A stretch of DNA of 64,000 nt, taken from positions 161,174,089-161,238,088 of the forward strand of contig NC_081411.1 in NCBI RefSeq assembly GCF_030272615.1, in the 5' to 3' direction. Positions within the stretch are counted from its first letter, which is position 1. Each line of letters starts with the position of its first letter. The notes below the pieces were generated by a model. It was given only the letters and a program-made list of their open reading frames with translations, had not been told where the DNA came from and did no database searches. Source of the DNA: Cryptomeria japonica (Eukaryota > Streptophyta > Pinopsida > Cupressales > Cupressaceae). Below are positions 36,189 to 46,639 of the stretch, piece by piece. The position numbers were made by a program, and so were the translations under genes.

Positions 36189-37456
36189 TAGTCGCGCCCA
36201 CAAAAGGATATGAAAATCACAGTAAAACCTTTCCTGGGAATTGGGCATTCCAACAAGTGACCAATATCTCTCTCTGTAGACGTTCATTTACTTGTCAAAC
36301 CAGGGGATGTATACTTTAAATGGCGCAGCAAAATATATGCACTAGGAACTCATTTTGGTCAAATCTTAGCGGAAACACATACTGGAAAGAAATTCTACCT
36401 ACGCTACAGGAAGGTAATGCAAAGCTCTTTAACTCAACTATGATTTGATTAAAATAGAAACCATGATAACTACAACTGAAACACAAACTATGAACTAGCC
36501 TTATGCTGCAGGAACAGGCACAGTGATGGATTCCTTGTGCTGCAGGAGCAATGTAAAGCTGAGTTTGTATAAAAACTTTAAAGATGAAAGCAAACTGAAG
36601 CTTAACAAGAAAGAACAACTAACTAACTAGCTACAGATACCTACTAAGTGGGCCCCCTTAGCAAACATCTCCTGATTACACAGATGTTAAACTCAGAACT
36701 TCATTGAACTTTATTCATAAAAACAGAATGATATACATTATTTTGTTGATATGGAAACTAACAACAAACTCTGTCTCTGGTTAAACAAATTCTGTCTTTC
36801 ATTATCATATTGATTCTTACATGACATCTACTACTCTGATTCTATCTTCTTCTAGGAGGAGAACTTTATTTAAAAACAGGAGAGCAACTAACTAACTAAC
36901 TAACCCCATCAAAGAAAGACGTGGATGTAAAATATATCCCCGAATCAAGGAACAAACTTCATAAATGAATTTATGCGTTCAACCCGATCCAGAGAGAATC
37001 TAGCGCTCCACTCTTTGTCATTAAAATTATTTCCCATGGTTTCGGTCAAAGATTCTTCATCGGAGCTTCCTCGAAGTTGTGCAGGAAATGGACTTTACTG
37101 CAAGGCTGAGATTGGCTACGCTTGACTCGATCGTTCTTCAACAACTTGCAAAACAAAAGGTAACAGGCAATAGAAAAGGCGTATGACACATACACGATAT
37201 CTATTCATTAATCAACCATTTTAAATCTACTTCATCATTCAAAAATTGTATACGATATATCAGTCATTTTAGGGAGTCAACGGGGCAATAAATGCAATCA
37301 AGTCAACACAATGAGCTGTAGGAATATAAGAGTCTCTTGCTACAGGATATCCCAAAAAGGTTTCAACAAGGTCTGAACATCCATGAAATAACAAAAGTAA
37401 AGGCATTTAAAAGTTTATCATAACATCCAAATTATGAGCATATTTTAAGCTCATCA
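36189..37456 (-). repeat. 5' LTR of the Gypsy element
   Basis: Plus-strand TAGTCGCGCC ... AGCTCATCA; the outer TG is TA here (CA to TA on the element strand). Contains ~34 bp, bounded by two TGCTGCAGGA copies, that the 3' LTR lacks. Confidence 0.9.
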
Positions 37457-37461
37457 CCCTT
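37457..37461. repeat. target-site duplication CCCTT (right)
   Basis: Matches 26439-26443. Confidence 0.85.
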
Positions 37462-39240
37462 TTCCAATATTCTTGAGGATTTTCTATGCTCAAATTTTAA
37501 ACTTTATGCTAGTGTCAGTTGTATACCAGCTACAATCTCTTGTTTTGTAGAGGCTTGCCCCTCTTTGTTTTTGGCATGGTTAAAATCTCTCCTTTACTTT
37601 CTAATTGTGTTATGGGAAGAAGGGCATTAGGATCATCCTCTTCATGCATAACTTCATCTTCTATTTCCTCAATCAAGCCATCTTGAGCCTTCTCATAATA
37701 GTTTTGGATAAAAGTCCCCATTTCTTTTGTTGTATCTTGGTTTGACTCATTTGGGATCAAGAGCTCTTTAGGTATCCTTTGCTAGTCTACCCTAGTACTA
37801 TCTATTTGTACTAAAGTATCCTTGCCATACAATGTTTTTTGCTCTATGACATATAGTGTAAGGATCAGCTCATAATTTTTAAGTAAGTTTTCTCTATCCT
37901 TAACTATTGAGTCCAAAAAATCATTGATCTTGTCAACAAGTTGGTGATCTACAAAAGAGCCTTTGACTTGTGAAGATTTTTGAACCCCCCAATGACAAAA
38001 AGGTCTTTGTTAGTTTGTAGTCTAGCTCCACCCACACATCTTCATCCATAATGTTTTTAGTTTCTAGGGTCTGAGTTACATTGGGGGGCTTTGGGGTGAG
38101 CCATGTGTTTTCAACAAAATTCATGTCATCAAGAACATCATTGACCTTGTTAGACCCATGAAGAACCTTTATATATCCATATCTGAAATCTACATTTGAA
38201 GTTGTAGAAGAGACTAGAGATCAATTTTGTGAGTCTAAGGCTAGACCATTTTCATTTATGACTAAGTGATTGTGTTCATATAATAGATTGAGATCTTTTC
38301 AATGGAGATAATTTAACATAGCAAACAAAGTATCATTAACTAATATTGGGTTGAGAGACTTTTTCTACTAGAACATTTTGTTTCCAAGTACCATTCCCTA
38401 ATATGAGATTGATACATCTAGGAAGATTGTCAAAATCATTAACTATGACACCCATTTTTATTAGCAGTTTTCCACTAGTGAAAAATAGCCAATGCCTTTG
38501 GAAAGAACCCAAAAGACTACCAATTTTTTGCAGGATACTAGGGTTTGAGAACTCTAGAGGAAAGTAGTGAGCACTGAGAAATTCATGCTAGAACAAAACA
38601 TATTGATGTATAATTTCATTTCGTTCATGATATGGTGGAAGATGGAAAGGTGAAGTTGGAGAAAGTCTATATTTTGGTGAATGTTGTAGATGCACTAATG
38701 AAGCCAGTGACCACTAAGAATTTTAGATGGTGTGCTAGTTATATGGGCCTTGGGGCCTTGAGAAGCTAGTCAATTTTTAACTCTTGATAGGTCTTCAACA
38801 AGTTGGAGAATTTTGGGATCAAGGTGTCTCAACCTTAGAGTCCAAACATGTTTATTTATTGCACTCACTTTTGAAGTCCAAAAATTAGGGGACTAATGTC
38901 ATAGGTTGCTATGTTGAAACTATGACAATTTCTTTTATTTACTATGATAGTTACTAGTTTGGTGGAAGAGTCATGAAGATTTATTATTAAATTTATATTT
39001 ATGTGGGAATTCACTTTTAACAAGTAGTGTGAGGTAGGTGTTGCATAGAAAAAGGTGACTGTTATCGATGTATTATGCACTATTGCACTGGAATTTTCTA
39101 TGTGCAATGGGTCATGGGGTAAGTGCACCAAGATGGTGAACAAAAAGGGGGGTATAATTGCCAACTTTTTTTCTTCTGGAAACAGGTGAACCTTAACCTC
39201 AAAGAGATATTTGAAGGTCATGGAGTAGAAACTAGGAGTT
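37462..39240 (-). pseudogene. LINE-B ORF1 and linker (5' part)
   Basis: Minus strand, strongly decayed. A DUF4283-like segment is suggested at 38390-38760 by NPSILQKIGSLLG, VIVNDFDNLPRCINLILGN and GTWKQNV in shifting frames. Downstream come FRYGYIKVLHGSNKV, WLTPKPPNV and the acidic EEIEDEVMHEEDD segment (37530-37760), which joins the endonuclease part at 26438 across the Gypsy insertion. The most 5' frame (38865-39221) is not recognised. The knuckle was not found, so the ORF1 call is less sure than for LINE-A. Confidence 0.6.
39113..39140. repeat. left arm of a 28-bp perfect inverted repeat
   Basis: Exactly complementary to 41935-41962; the arms enclose the 49-bp repeats and the CT tract. 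Starts CATGGGGTAAGTGCACC. Confidence 0.85.
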
Positions 39241-39931
39241 GAGAAAAGAATAAGAATTTTAGTGCTCTGAATCTAGTTTCTAAAATACTAAAGTTTTTTA
39301 AAATTGGATAAGATTAAGAGGGTCAAACCTCTTGCGCACCAAAAAATTGTTCCTGATTTTTTCAAAAAAATATAACATAGTTGTTTTCGTGCGCTGCACA
39401 AAATATATAGTTAGATTTAGTATTTTACAAAACCCTTTGGTAGGATGATAGGTAAGAGTGAGATCTAGAAGTTGCATATTTTTTTGTAATTTTCTATTGA
39501 TTATTTTTTTTTTATGATTTTTTGAGGTGACTGCATCTTAAAAATTTGGTATCTGTTCATGCACTGGGCATAACTTGCATCAAAATAATCGAAAATGTAA
39601 AAAAAATTTTTAAAGTGTATAGAATCTAGTGTAGAACAATAATATGTAATTTATTTTAAATTTGGTCAAGTATATCAAAATTTATTAAAAAAATGGTAGA
39701 CATATGTTTGTGAGGACTGTCAAGGCACTGATAAAGAAAATTAAAGTTTACTATGCTAATGTTGTCCAAAAATAGAAAAAATTATATGGTCATAAAACTG
39801 AGAAGATGTGTGAGATTATGGTGGTAATTTTAGAGATACCCACTTGATCATTTGTAAACTTGATACAAAATGGGGGGAAAATGGGCTTGCAAACCTTAGG
39901 GTCATTTTCCAACCCTCTTACCAAGTAAAAA
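39241..39931. other. AT-rich spacer, nothing recognised
   Basis: No ORF of note, no repeat matched elsewhere in the window. Confidence 0.5.
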
Positions 39932-39941
39932 CCCACACACG

Positions 39942-40051
39942 TTTTGAAAAACAAGAAGTACTATTCACAGTTCTACATAACCCGCACGGGTTTTGAAAAA
40001 CAAAAAGTACTATTCATAGTTCTTCATAACCCGTATGGGTTATGTAGAACT
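39942..40051. repeat. 49-bp tandem repeat ending in a 32-bp palindrome
   Basis: Two copies (39942-39990, 39991-40039) of a unit TTTTGAAAAACAA...AGTACTATTCA.AGTTCT.CATAACCCG. At 40019-40050 GTTCTTCATAACCC is inverted as GGGTTATGTAGAAC around GTAT. Related ACCCGTATGGGTT-type words recur at 40075-40100 and 41640-41800. Confidence 0.75.
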
Positions 40052-40249
40052 TAAACCATTATTTTGTGTTTCACAAAACCTATACGGGTCATGAAGACAT
40101 AATAATGTATGCTTGTAAACTTAGCATTTACTACACATATGTATAGACATACATACATAATATGTGTTTAATTATGTATATATGCATATCTATAGTTATA
40201 TATACATATATTTATATAGATATATGTATATATGTTTGTATACATGCAT

Positions 40250-40378
40250 GTCTCTCTTCTTTTCCTCTCTCTCTCGTATTCCTTCCCCCTCACACTTCTC
40301 TCTCTACCAAGTCTCTCACCCTTTTCTCCTTCTCGTTCTCTCTCTACCTTATGTCTCTCTCACTCTCCTCCTTCTCCT

Positions 40379-40432
<54 letters not shown>

Positions 40433-40559
40433 GTTATCCTATCCTATTCTCACCCTCTCCCCCTTCTCTCTCTTTCTCTACCCCTCGCTCTCCCCCCTCT
40501 CCCTCCCCCTCTCATTATCTTATCCTATTCTCTCTCTCCCCCTTCCCCTCTCTCTCTCC

Positions 40560-40596
<37 letters not shown>

Positions 40597-40732
40597 CCTC
40601 CCTCTATTTTTCCCAATCTCCCTCTCCCCCTCTCCTTTTCCCAATCTCCCTCTCTCTCCTTGTCTCCCTCTCCCACTATCCTTTTCCTAATCTCCCTCTC
40701 TCTCCCTCTCCCTCCATCCCCCTCTCCTTATC

Positions 40733-40789
<57 letters not shown>

Positions 40790-41195
40790 GTCTCTCTCTC
40801 TGTGTCTCTCTCTGTGTCTCTGTCTCTGTCTCTATCTCTCTCCCTCTCTTTATCTTATTCTCCCCATCTCCGCTATCCCTCTCCCTCTCTTTATCTTATT
40901 CTCCCCATCTCTGCCCTCCCTTTGCCTCTCTCCCCCTCTCTCTCCCTCCCCCTCTTCTTATCCTATTCTCTCCCTCTCTTCCTATGTCCTATTCTCTCTC
41001 TCTCCCTCCCTCTTTCTCTCTCCTTATCCTATTCTCTTCATCTCTTCCTATCCACTATTCTCTCTCTCTCTCCCTCTTTCTCTCTCCTTATCCTATTCTC
41101 TCTATCTCTTCCTATCCACTATTCTCTCTCTCTCTCTCTATCTCTCCCTCTTTCTCTCTCCTTATCCTATTCTCTCCCTCTCTTCCTATCCACTA

Positions 41196-41251
<56 letters not shown>

Positions 41252-41397
41252 TCTCTCTCCCTCTCCTTTTTCCAATCTCCCTCTCTCTCTTGATCTCCCC
41301 CTCTCCTTTTCCTAATCTCCCTCTATCTCCCTCTCTCTCTCCCCCTCTCCTTTTCCTAATCTCCTTCTCTCTCCCTCTTCCCCTCTTCTTTTCCTAA

Positions 41398-41435
<38 letters not shown>

Positions 41436-41491
41436 CTCTTTGTTTCCCTATCTCTCTCCCCCTCTTCCTATCCCCTTCTCTCTCTGTCTCT

Positions 41492-41528
<37 letters not shown>

Positions 41529-41633
41529 CCCCTCTCCTTATCCTATTCTATCTTTCTCTTCCTACCCCCTACTCTCTCTCTCTCTTTCTCTCCTTCTCTT
41601 AATCCTATTCTCACCCTCTCTCTCTCTCCACTT
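40250..41633 (+). repeat. long (CT)n and CT-rich satellite-like tract
   Basis: About 1.4 kb of CTCTCTC with several pure (CT)n runs (for example near 40381-40430, 40735-40795, 41400-41430) and a longer-period repeat of TCTCCTTATCCTATTCTCTC at 41010-41190. Long Ser/Leu/Pro ORFs here are composition artefacts. Confidence 0.95.
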
Positions 41634-41639
41634 CCTATT

Positions 41640-41934
41640 TGGTTCCTAGTTCTACATAACCCATATGAGTTATGCAAAAATAAGGCCAAATCTTCTAGTT
41701 CTGCATAACCCACAAGTTTCTAAAAAATATAATGTACGGGTTTTGAGGAACTTTTGAATTTTTATTATAAAATATAATGTTCCTCAAAACCTATATGGGT
41801 TTTGAGGAAATTTTTATTTTTTTAATTTTTTTGGTTAGGCTTGGTGTTACCAAGCCTATAACATTTTTGAATTTCCAGAACATGCATGGGTTATGAAAAT
41901 TTTCAATTTTCTTTTGCATGTGGCCACTTTTCTC
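41640..41934. repeat. diverged ACCCGTATGGGTT-type repeats right of the CT tract
   Basis: Contains AGTTCTACATAACCCATAT, AGTTCTGCATAACCCACA and TTCCTCAAAACCTATATGGG followed by GTTTTGAGGAA (a palindrome at 41781-41810), related to the unit at 39942-40051. Confidence 0.6.
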
Positions 41935-41962
41935 TTCACCATCTTGGTGCACTTACCCCATG
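41935..41962. repeat. right arm of the 28-bp perfect inverted repeat
   Basis: Ends GGTGCACTTACCCCATG. In translation both arms give FLFTILVHLPH in their own orientation. Confidence 0.85.
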
Positions 41963-44159
41963 GGTTTAGCAATCTGTATTCTATGACACAACACATCTCT
42001 TTTATGTTAGATTTGGTTTTGGAAACCATGGATTCTTTTTTCTTTGTGTTGATCTCTATAAATATGTTCCTTGTTTGTGTATTTTGTATGATAGGTTGAA
42101 TATCTTCTAAGAAGCTTTGATGTGCCAAATATTCTCTAGAATTCTCTGCTACCACATTTACTCCTATACAACATTAGCTCGAGGAATTATAGTTTAAGTG
42201 TTGGTGTTCCTAATATTATAATTGAGTCTCATTTTTGGAGTGTGGGTTTTCTCCCAAACGGTTTTGCTACATAAATCTGGTGTTGTGGTTTTATTGGTTT
42301 AAATATGATGTTATGTGTTTATCTAATCTACAATAGTTGAAGAGTTTCTAAAAATATTCTGCATCATCTCTTCTATTAGTTTTAGGGCTTGGAAGTTTTA
42401 TTCTACACTTTGACTTCCTTTCAATTGCTTTGATAAGAAGATTCTTTGGTAAGTATTCTAACAACAAAATGGTGAGGAAGTGGGTAGCCTCTAAATGACC
42501 CATTAAATATAAATTCTCATTTTTTGGCGTGTCTCATAGGTTTGTTCTACCTTGTTATTTGTAAATAGCATCCTAATTTAAATCCTTAAGAGGGTCTCTC
42601 TATTTTTATTCCCACCTAGCTGAGAATCTTGATGCTAAGTTTGGAATTTTGGGATGAGGAGATTATTGTTTGGATAGCCAACTCCTTTGACTAGTTTCTC
42701 TCTTGATATTGCGCTGAATTTATGTGTGCTTGATTGTATTTCAATATTGATCTACATAAATTATGTCCTAATTCTATTATATTGGACTCTAGACTCAGAA
42801 AAAGGACTCAAAATAATTGTGTATGAGAAATTAGCCCTATATTACTAGAATTGTTCTTCCATTGGCCACCTCCTCAATGTGTGTCCTAAAGGTAGATTGA
42901 TAAATTCAAGCCTAGTTATCCTTGAAGAATAAGGCCCCATTGATCACCCAAATTGATCTCTTTGGTTCCAATTCTCTTGGTCATTTAATGGATCTAACTA
43001 GTGTGGAGCTAGTTCATGGGGTCCCCTCTATTGAAAGTGTATGCAGGAAAAGTGGTGCAATGGAACAAAATTTTATGAAATCTTGACTAGCTCACACACC
43101 AATGGGACTCTTGGTGCAAGTTATGGAGCTATATGGAATAGCTCAACTTCCCAAGGGATGTTCCATTGTTCTCTATCTCACAAGACCCCTCAAGCCAATG
43201 CCTTTTCTCTCAGATCACTGAGCAAAGTGACTTAGGGATGACAATCATGAGAATGAGGGATGTTTTGATAAATATAACATGAATGTAATCCTAATGTGTG
43301 TGATTCTAATAAAAAGATGAACTAAAATAGCATGCATATGATGATAAGATGAAAGGATTAGTAACAAGACTATCCTTGCATATCACACTAGTCTACAATG
43401 ATTATAAATAAAGATGTTATGCTTATTTCTTTCAAAGAGAGGCTAAATGCTAGATAAAGATTATTTAGATGCTTAGTAAAATGTCTATAATTTTGATGTT
43501 AAAGACTTGGATATGAAATGGAGGAATGAGAGTTCTATTTATAGGAAAAATAGGGCAATGGATGGTCAAGATTGGATAATCTTATCAAGGGTCAGGATTG
43601 AAAGCTATCAATCCATGTTTACAATTCTCATCAATGAAATGGTGACAATTGTCAACAAAAGACTACTTGAGAGGAGATGTAAGAAGAATTAAATTCTTGA
43701 GAAGACCTCATGGTTACCCTAGAAGGTAAGGGTTAACGTTAGGTTAAGATTACCCATTGGATAAAGCTTTTACCCGAAGGATTAACTCTTGTGCAAAGGT
43801 TAATGGGATAAATAAGGGTAAAGCCATGAATGCTTGATGAGACCCCTGGGTTAGATGAAGGTTGAGTTAGGAAAAAACTCTCTAACCATTCCAAAAAGTG
43901 TTAGTTAACCATTAATGGCTTGGAAGACTTTGGGGACAAATTTGAAAGAGTCCTTCCAAATTTGGGGGAACTCAACAAGTTAGCTTGTTGAAGACATAAA
44001 GGCTTTAATGCCTTTGGAAGACTTTCCTCCAAATTTGAGAAGTGACATCCCCAAATTTAGGGAAAGGGATAATTGAAGGGTTTAGGCTAATTGATTAGGA
44101 TTAGATGAGTTCTAGAAGAATCTAGAAAGAGGGTTAGGAGGCAAGTGGGTGATGTAGGA
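41963..44159. other. unclassified non-coding DNA
   Basis: No recognised gene. On the minus strand CCTATAAATAGAACTC at about 43531-43546 is a good plant TATA box, and the text around 43230-43700 has the flavour of an LTR, but no partner copy was found. Confidence 0.4.
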
Positions 44160-44480
44160 GAATGCAAGTGGATGGAGGGTAATTTTAATTAAAATAAATT
44201 GCTTTGTTTCAACAAAATAGATGCAAGTGGGGATTTAAATAAATTAGATTTATTTATTTGAAGTGAACAATTTAATTAAATGTAAATTTAATTAAAAGGA
44301 GAGAAAAGGGATTTAATTAAATAAAATGATTTATTTAATTAAATGACATGAAAGGCTTAGGTGAATTTAAATAAATAAATTGAATTATTTATTTAATCAG
44401 ATAGAGGAATGTGGATGATTTAATTAAATTAAATTTAACTAAAGAGAGGAATGAGAATAAAATGAACATTAAATATTCAT
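44160..44480. repeat. TTAATTAAAT/AAATAAATT-rich low-complexity block
   Basis: Repeated AATTTAATTAAA and TTTAAATAAATT words alternate with GGAGAG-type purine spacers. Confidence 0.6.
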
Positions 44481-45094
44481 TTAAGAAAGTGGTCATTTTT
44501 ATACGTCTACATTTTGCTCCTCTTTGAAGTGACGTGTGTGCACATGTTGATTCAAAGAAAATTGATGTGTCGCCAAAATTTGATCGGTGTGATGTTGCAT
44601 GTCGAGGTGTTGATGTCGCTCCCTAGATTTGATAAATGGTATTGATAATGCCCCCTCGAGAGATGAATCAAAAAAATTGAAAATTTGGGTGCTGTTGATA
44701 ATTTTTGTAGATTTGATCACATTTTAAAATTTCATCTATGTTTAATGTGTGCCAATTGATTCATCTCTTGATAATGATGTTTGCTAGGGTTACAAGCAAG
44801 AGCACAAGAAAAATACATGCCTCGTCTACTAACCCTAATTTCCTTTTACCCTATAAAAAGGTCAAAAGTGATTTTATTTGTATCGTTTGTGCTTTTTGAC
44901 TTTTGGAGATAATGACATTTAGAGACTGACAAAATATCAGTTCCCTATGCTTTGCATCGATTTGAGCACATTCGTCAATACCGAAGGCCCGCCACATATG
45001 GTCCACCTGTAAGTCATTTAAATTTTGCCCCTTTTGCTTTTTGTTTGGTCGATTTGGATCACGTTTTTTATTTTTTGCATCGGATTTTCATGGT
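44481..45094 (+). promoter_or_regulatory. possible LTR or promoter region with TATA box
   Basis: CCCTATAAAAAGGTC at about 44849-44863 is a consensus TATA box on the plus strand, the direction of the ORF at 46700. Upstream, GATGAATCA and TGATTCATCTC words are inverted around 44660-44770. PBS and LTR partner were not found, so LTR identity is a guess. Confidence 0.35.
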
Positions 45095-45430
45095 TTAGCA
45101 CATAGGGTCGTTTGCGTAGCGCATATGATAAAACCGTTAGTGCATAGGGTTAGTTTTAGAGGGTAGTGTTGGGAGTTTGTTTGGTAGCGCATCGTAGGTT
45201 TAGGGTAGCACATAGGGGTAGGATAGGGCATATGGGTAATAGGATAGCGCATAGCGGAAAAAGGGTAGTGCATAGGGTAGACCTAGCATGTAGGGGAAAG
45301 ATGGTGGTGCATGGGTGGAATAGGGTAGTGTATAGGGTAAGTCTAGCGCTTAGGGTAAAGTTTTTAGCACGTAGCTGAGTTTAGCTAGCGCATAGGTGAT
45401 AGTTTAGCGCATAGGGAAGATGTCTTAGGG
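45095..45430 (+). repeat. degenerate ~20-bp tandem repeat, core TAGCGCATAGGGTA
   Basis: Roughly fifteen variants of TAG(C/T)(G/A)CATAGGG with spacers of 5-20 bases. No coding meaning seen. Confidence 0.7.
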
Positions 45431-45689
45431 CGTGGGTAGAAAATGCAGTGATGTACGAGGAAAATATGATGTTGCAGGGTAAAATTAGATGAAGGAAGAT
45501 AGGTTGGGGTGAGTAGGTGTGTGCCAAGTGTTCCTAGATGGGTGTTGTAGCCAGTCTTTGTGTCTGTTGTGCTGATTTATGTTTGGTTGATAGATTTTTG
45601 AAATTGCTTTTGTTGTTGAATTTCCATGCTGATTGATTGAATGATGATCCTAATTGTCTGTTGTTTTAGATCTTTGATTTTTTTGTCAT

Positions 45690-46610
45690 GAATATGATGT
45701 TCGATATGAGTTTCGATATGGTTCCTGATATGAGTCTTGTGATATGGATTTGATTTCTCGATATGGATTTGAGTTGATTTCTCAATATGGTTTTGATAGA
45801 TGAAACTTGATCTGATTTGGATTTGTTTCAAGTTGATATGAATTTTGATTTTGATATGGTTGAATTTTCGATATGAAACTTGATTTGATTTGGATTTGTT
45901 TCAAGTTGATATGAATTTTTATTTTGATATGGGTTGGATTTTTTATATGAAACTTGATTTGATTTTCGATGTTTCAAGTTGATATGAAATTTTGATTGGA
46001 TATATCAGATTTGATATGGGTTGGATTTTCGATATGAAACTTGATTTGATTTTTGATGTTTCAAGTTGATATGAAATTTTGATTGGATATATCGGATTTG
46101 ACATGAAACTTGATTTGATTTGGATTTGTTTCAAGTTGATATGAAATTTTGATTGGATATATTGGATTTGATATGAAACTTGATTTAATTTTTGATGTTT
46201 CAAGTTGATATGAAATTTTGATTGGATATATCGGATTTTCGATATGAAACTTGATTTGATTTTTGATGTTTTAAGTTGATATAAAATTTTGATTAGATAT
46301 GGGTTAGATTTTCGATATGAAATTTGATTTGATTTTTGATGTTTCAAGTTGATATGAAATTTTGATTGGATATATTGGATTTGATATGAAACTTGAATTG
46401 ATTTTTGATGTTTCAAGTTGATATGAATTTTTGATTGGATATGGGTTGGATTTTCAATATGAAACTTGATTTGATTTGGCTTTGTTTCAAGTTGATATGG
46501 AATTTTTGATTGGATATGGGTTGGATTTTTGATATGAAGCTTGATTTGATTTTTGATGTTTCAAGTTGATATGAAATTTTGATTGGATATATCGGATTTG
46601 ATATGGGAAC
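45690..46610. repeat. minisatellite, unit ~69-84 bp
   Basis: About ten copies of GATATGAAACTTGATTTGAT ... GATGTTTCAAGTTGATATGA ... TTTTGATTGGATATATCGG. Units differ mainly by presence of GATATGGGTTGGATTTTC (about 69-71 versus 84 bp). The degenerate start (45690-45880) has shorter words. The minus strand stays largely open (Lys/Ser/Ile repeats) because stops are rare in the unit, not because of a gene. Confidence 0.9.
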
Positions 46611-46639
46611 TGATATTTGGACATGTTTTGTTACGAGAA

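Larger units (their letters stand above)
26444..37456 (-). mobile_element. complete Ty3/Gypsy LTR retrotransposon (Athila/Tat-like), ~11.0 kb
   Basis: LTRs at 26444-27693 and 36189-37456, a CCCTT duplication, PBS and PPT define a full element read on the minus strand. Order: LTR, PBS, gag, protease, RT, RNase H, integrase, a ~2.3-kb extra ORF, PPT, LTR. RT before integrase identifies Ty3/Gypsy. The CCGTTGCCGGGGA leader and the extra ORF after integrase recall the Athila/Tat group. No chromodomain was seen. Stops and a few frameshifts inactivate it. It is inserted in LINE-B. Confidence 0.9.

Noticed and set aside
38865-39221. 118-codon minus-strand ORF as a separate gene
   Set aside because: Unrecognised; part of it is one arm of the inverted repeat, and it lies at the decayed 5' end of LINE-B.
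40162-41397. Long plus-strand ORFs (up to ~410 codons) in the CT tract
   Set aside because: Pure Ser/Leu/Pro/Tyr repeats in three frames at once; a result of CT composition, not a gene.
43041-43692. Short plus-strand ORFs at 43.0-43.7 kb
   Set aside because: No recognisable motif; the region looks like non-coding LTR-type DNA.
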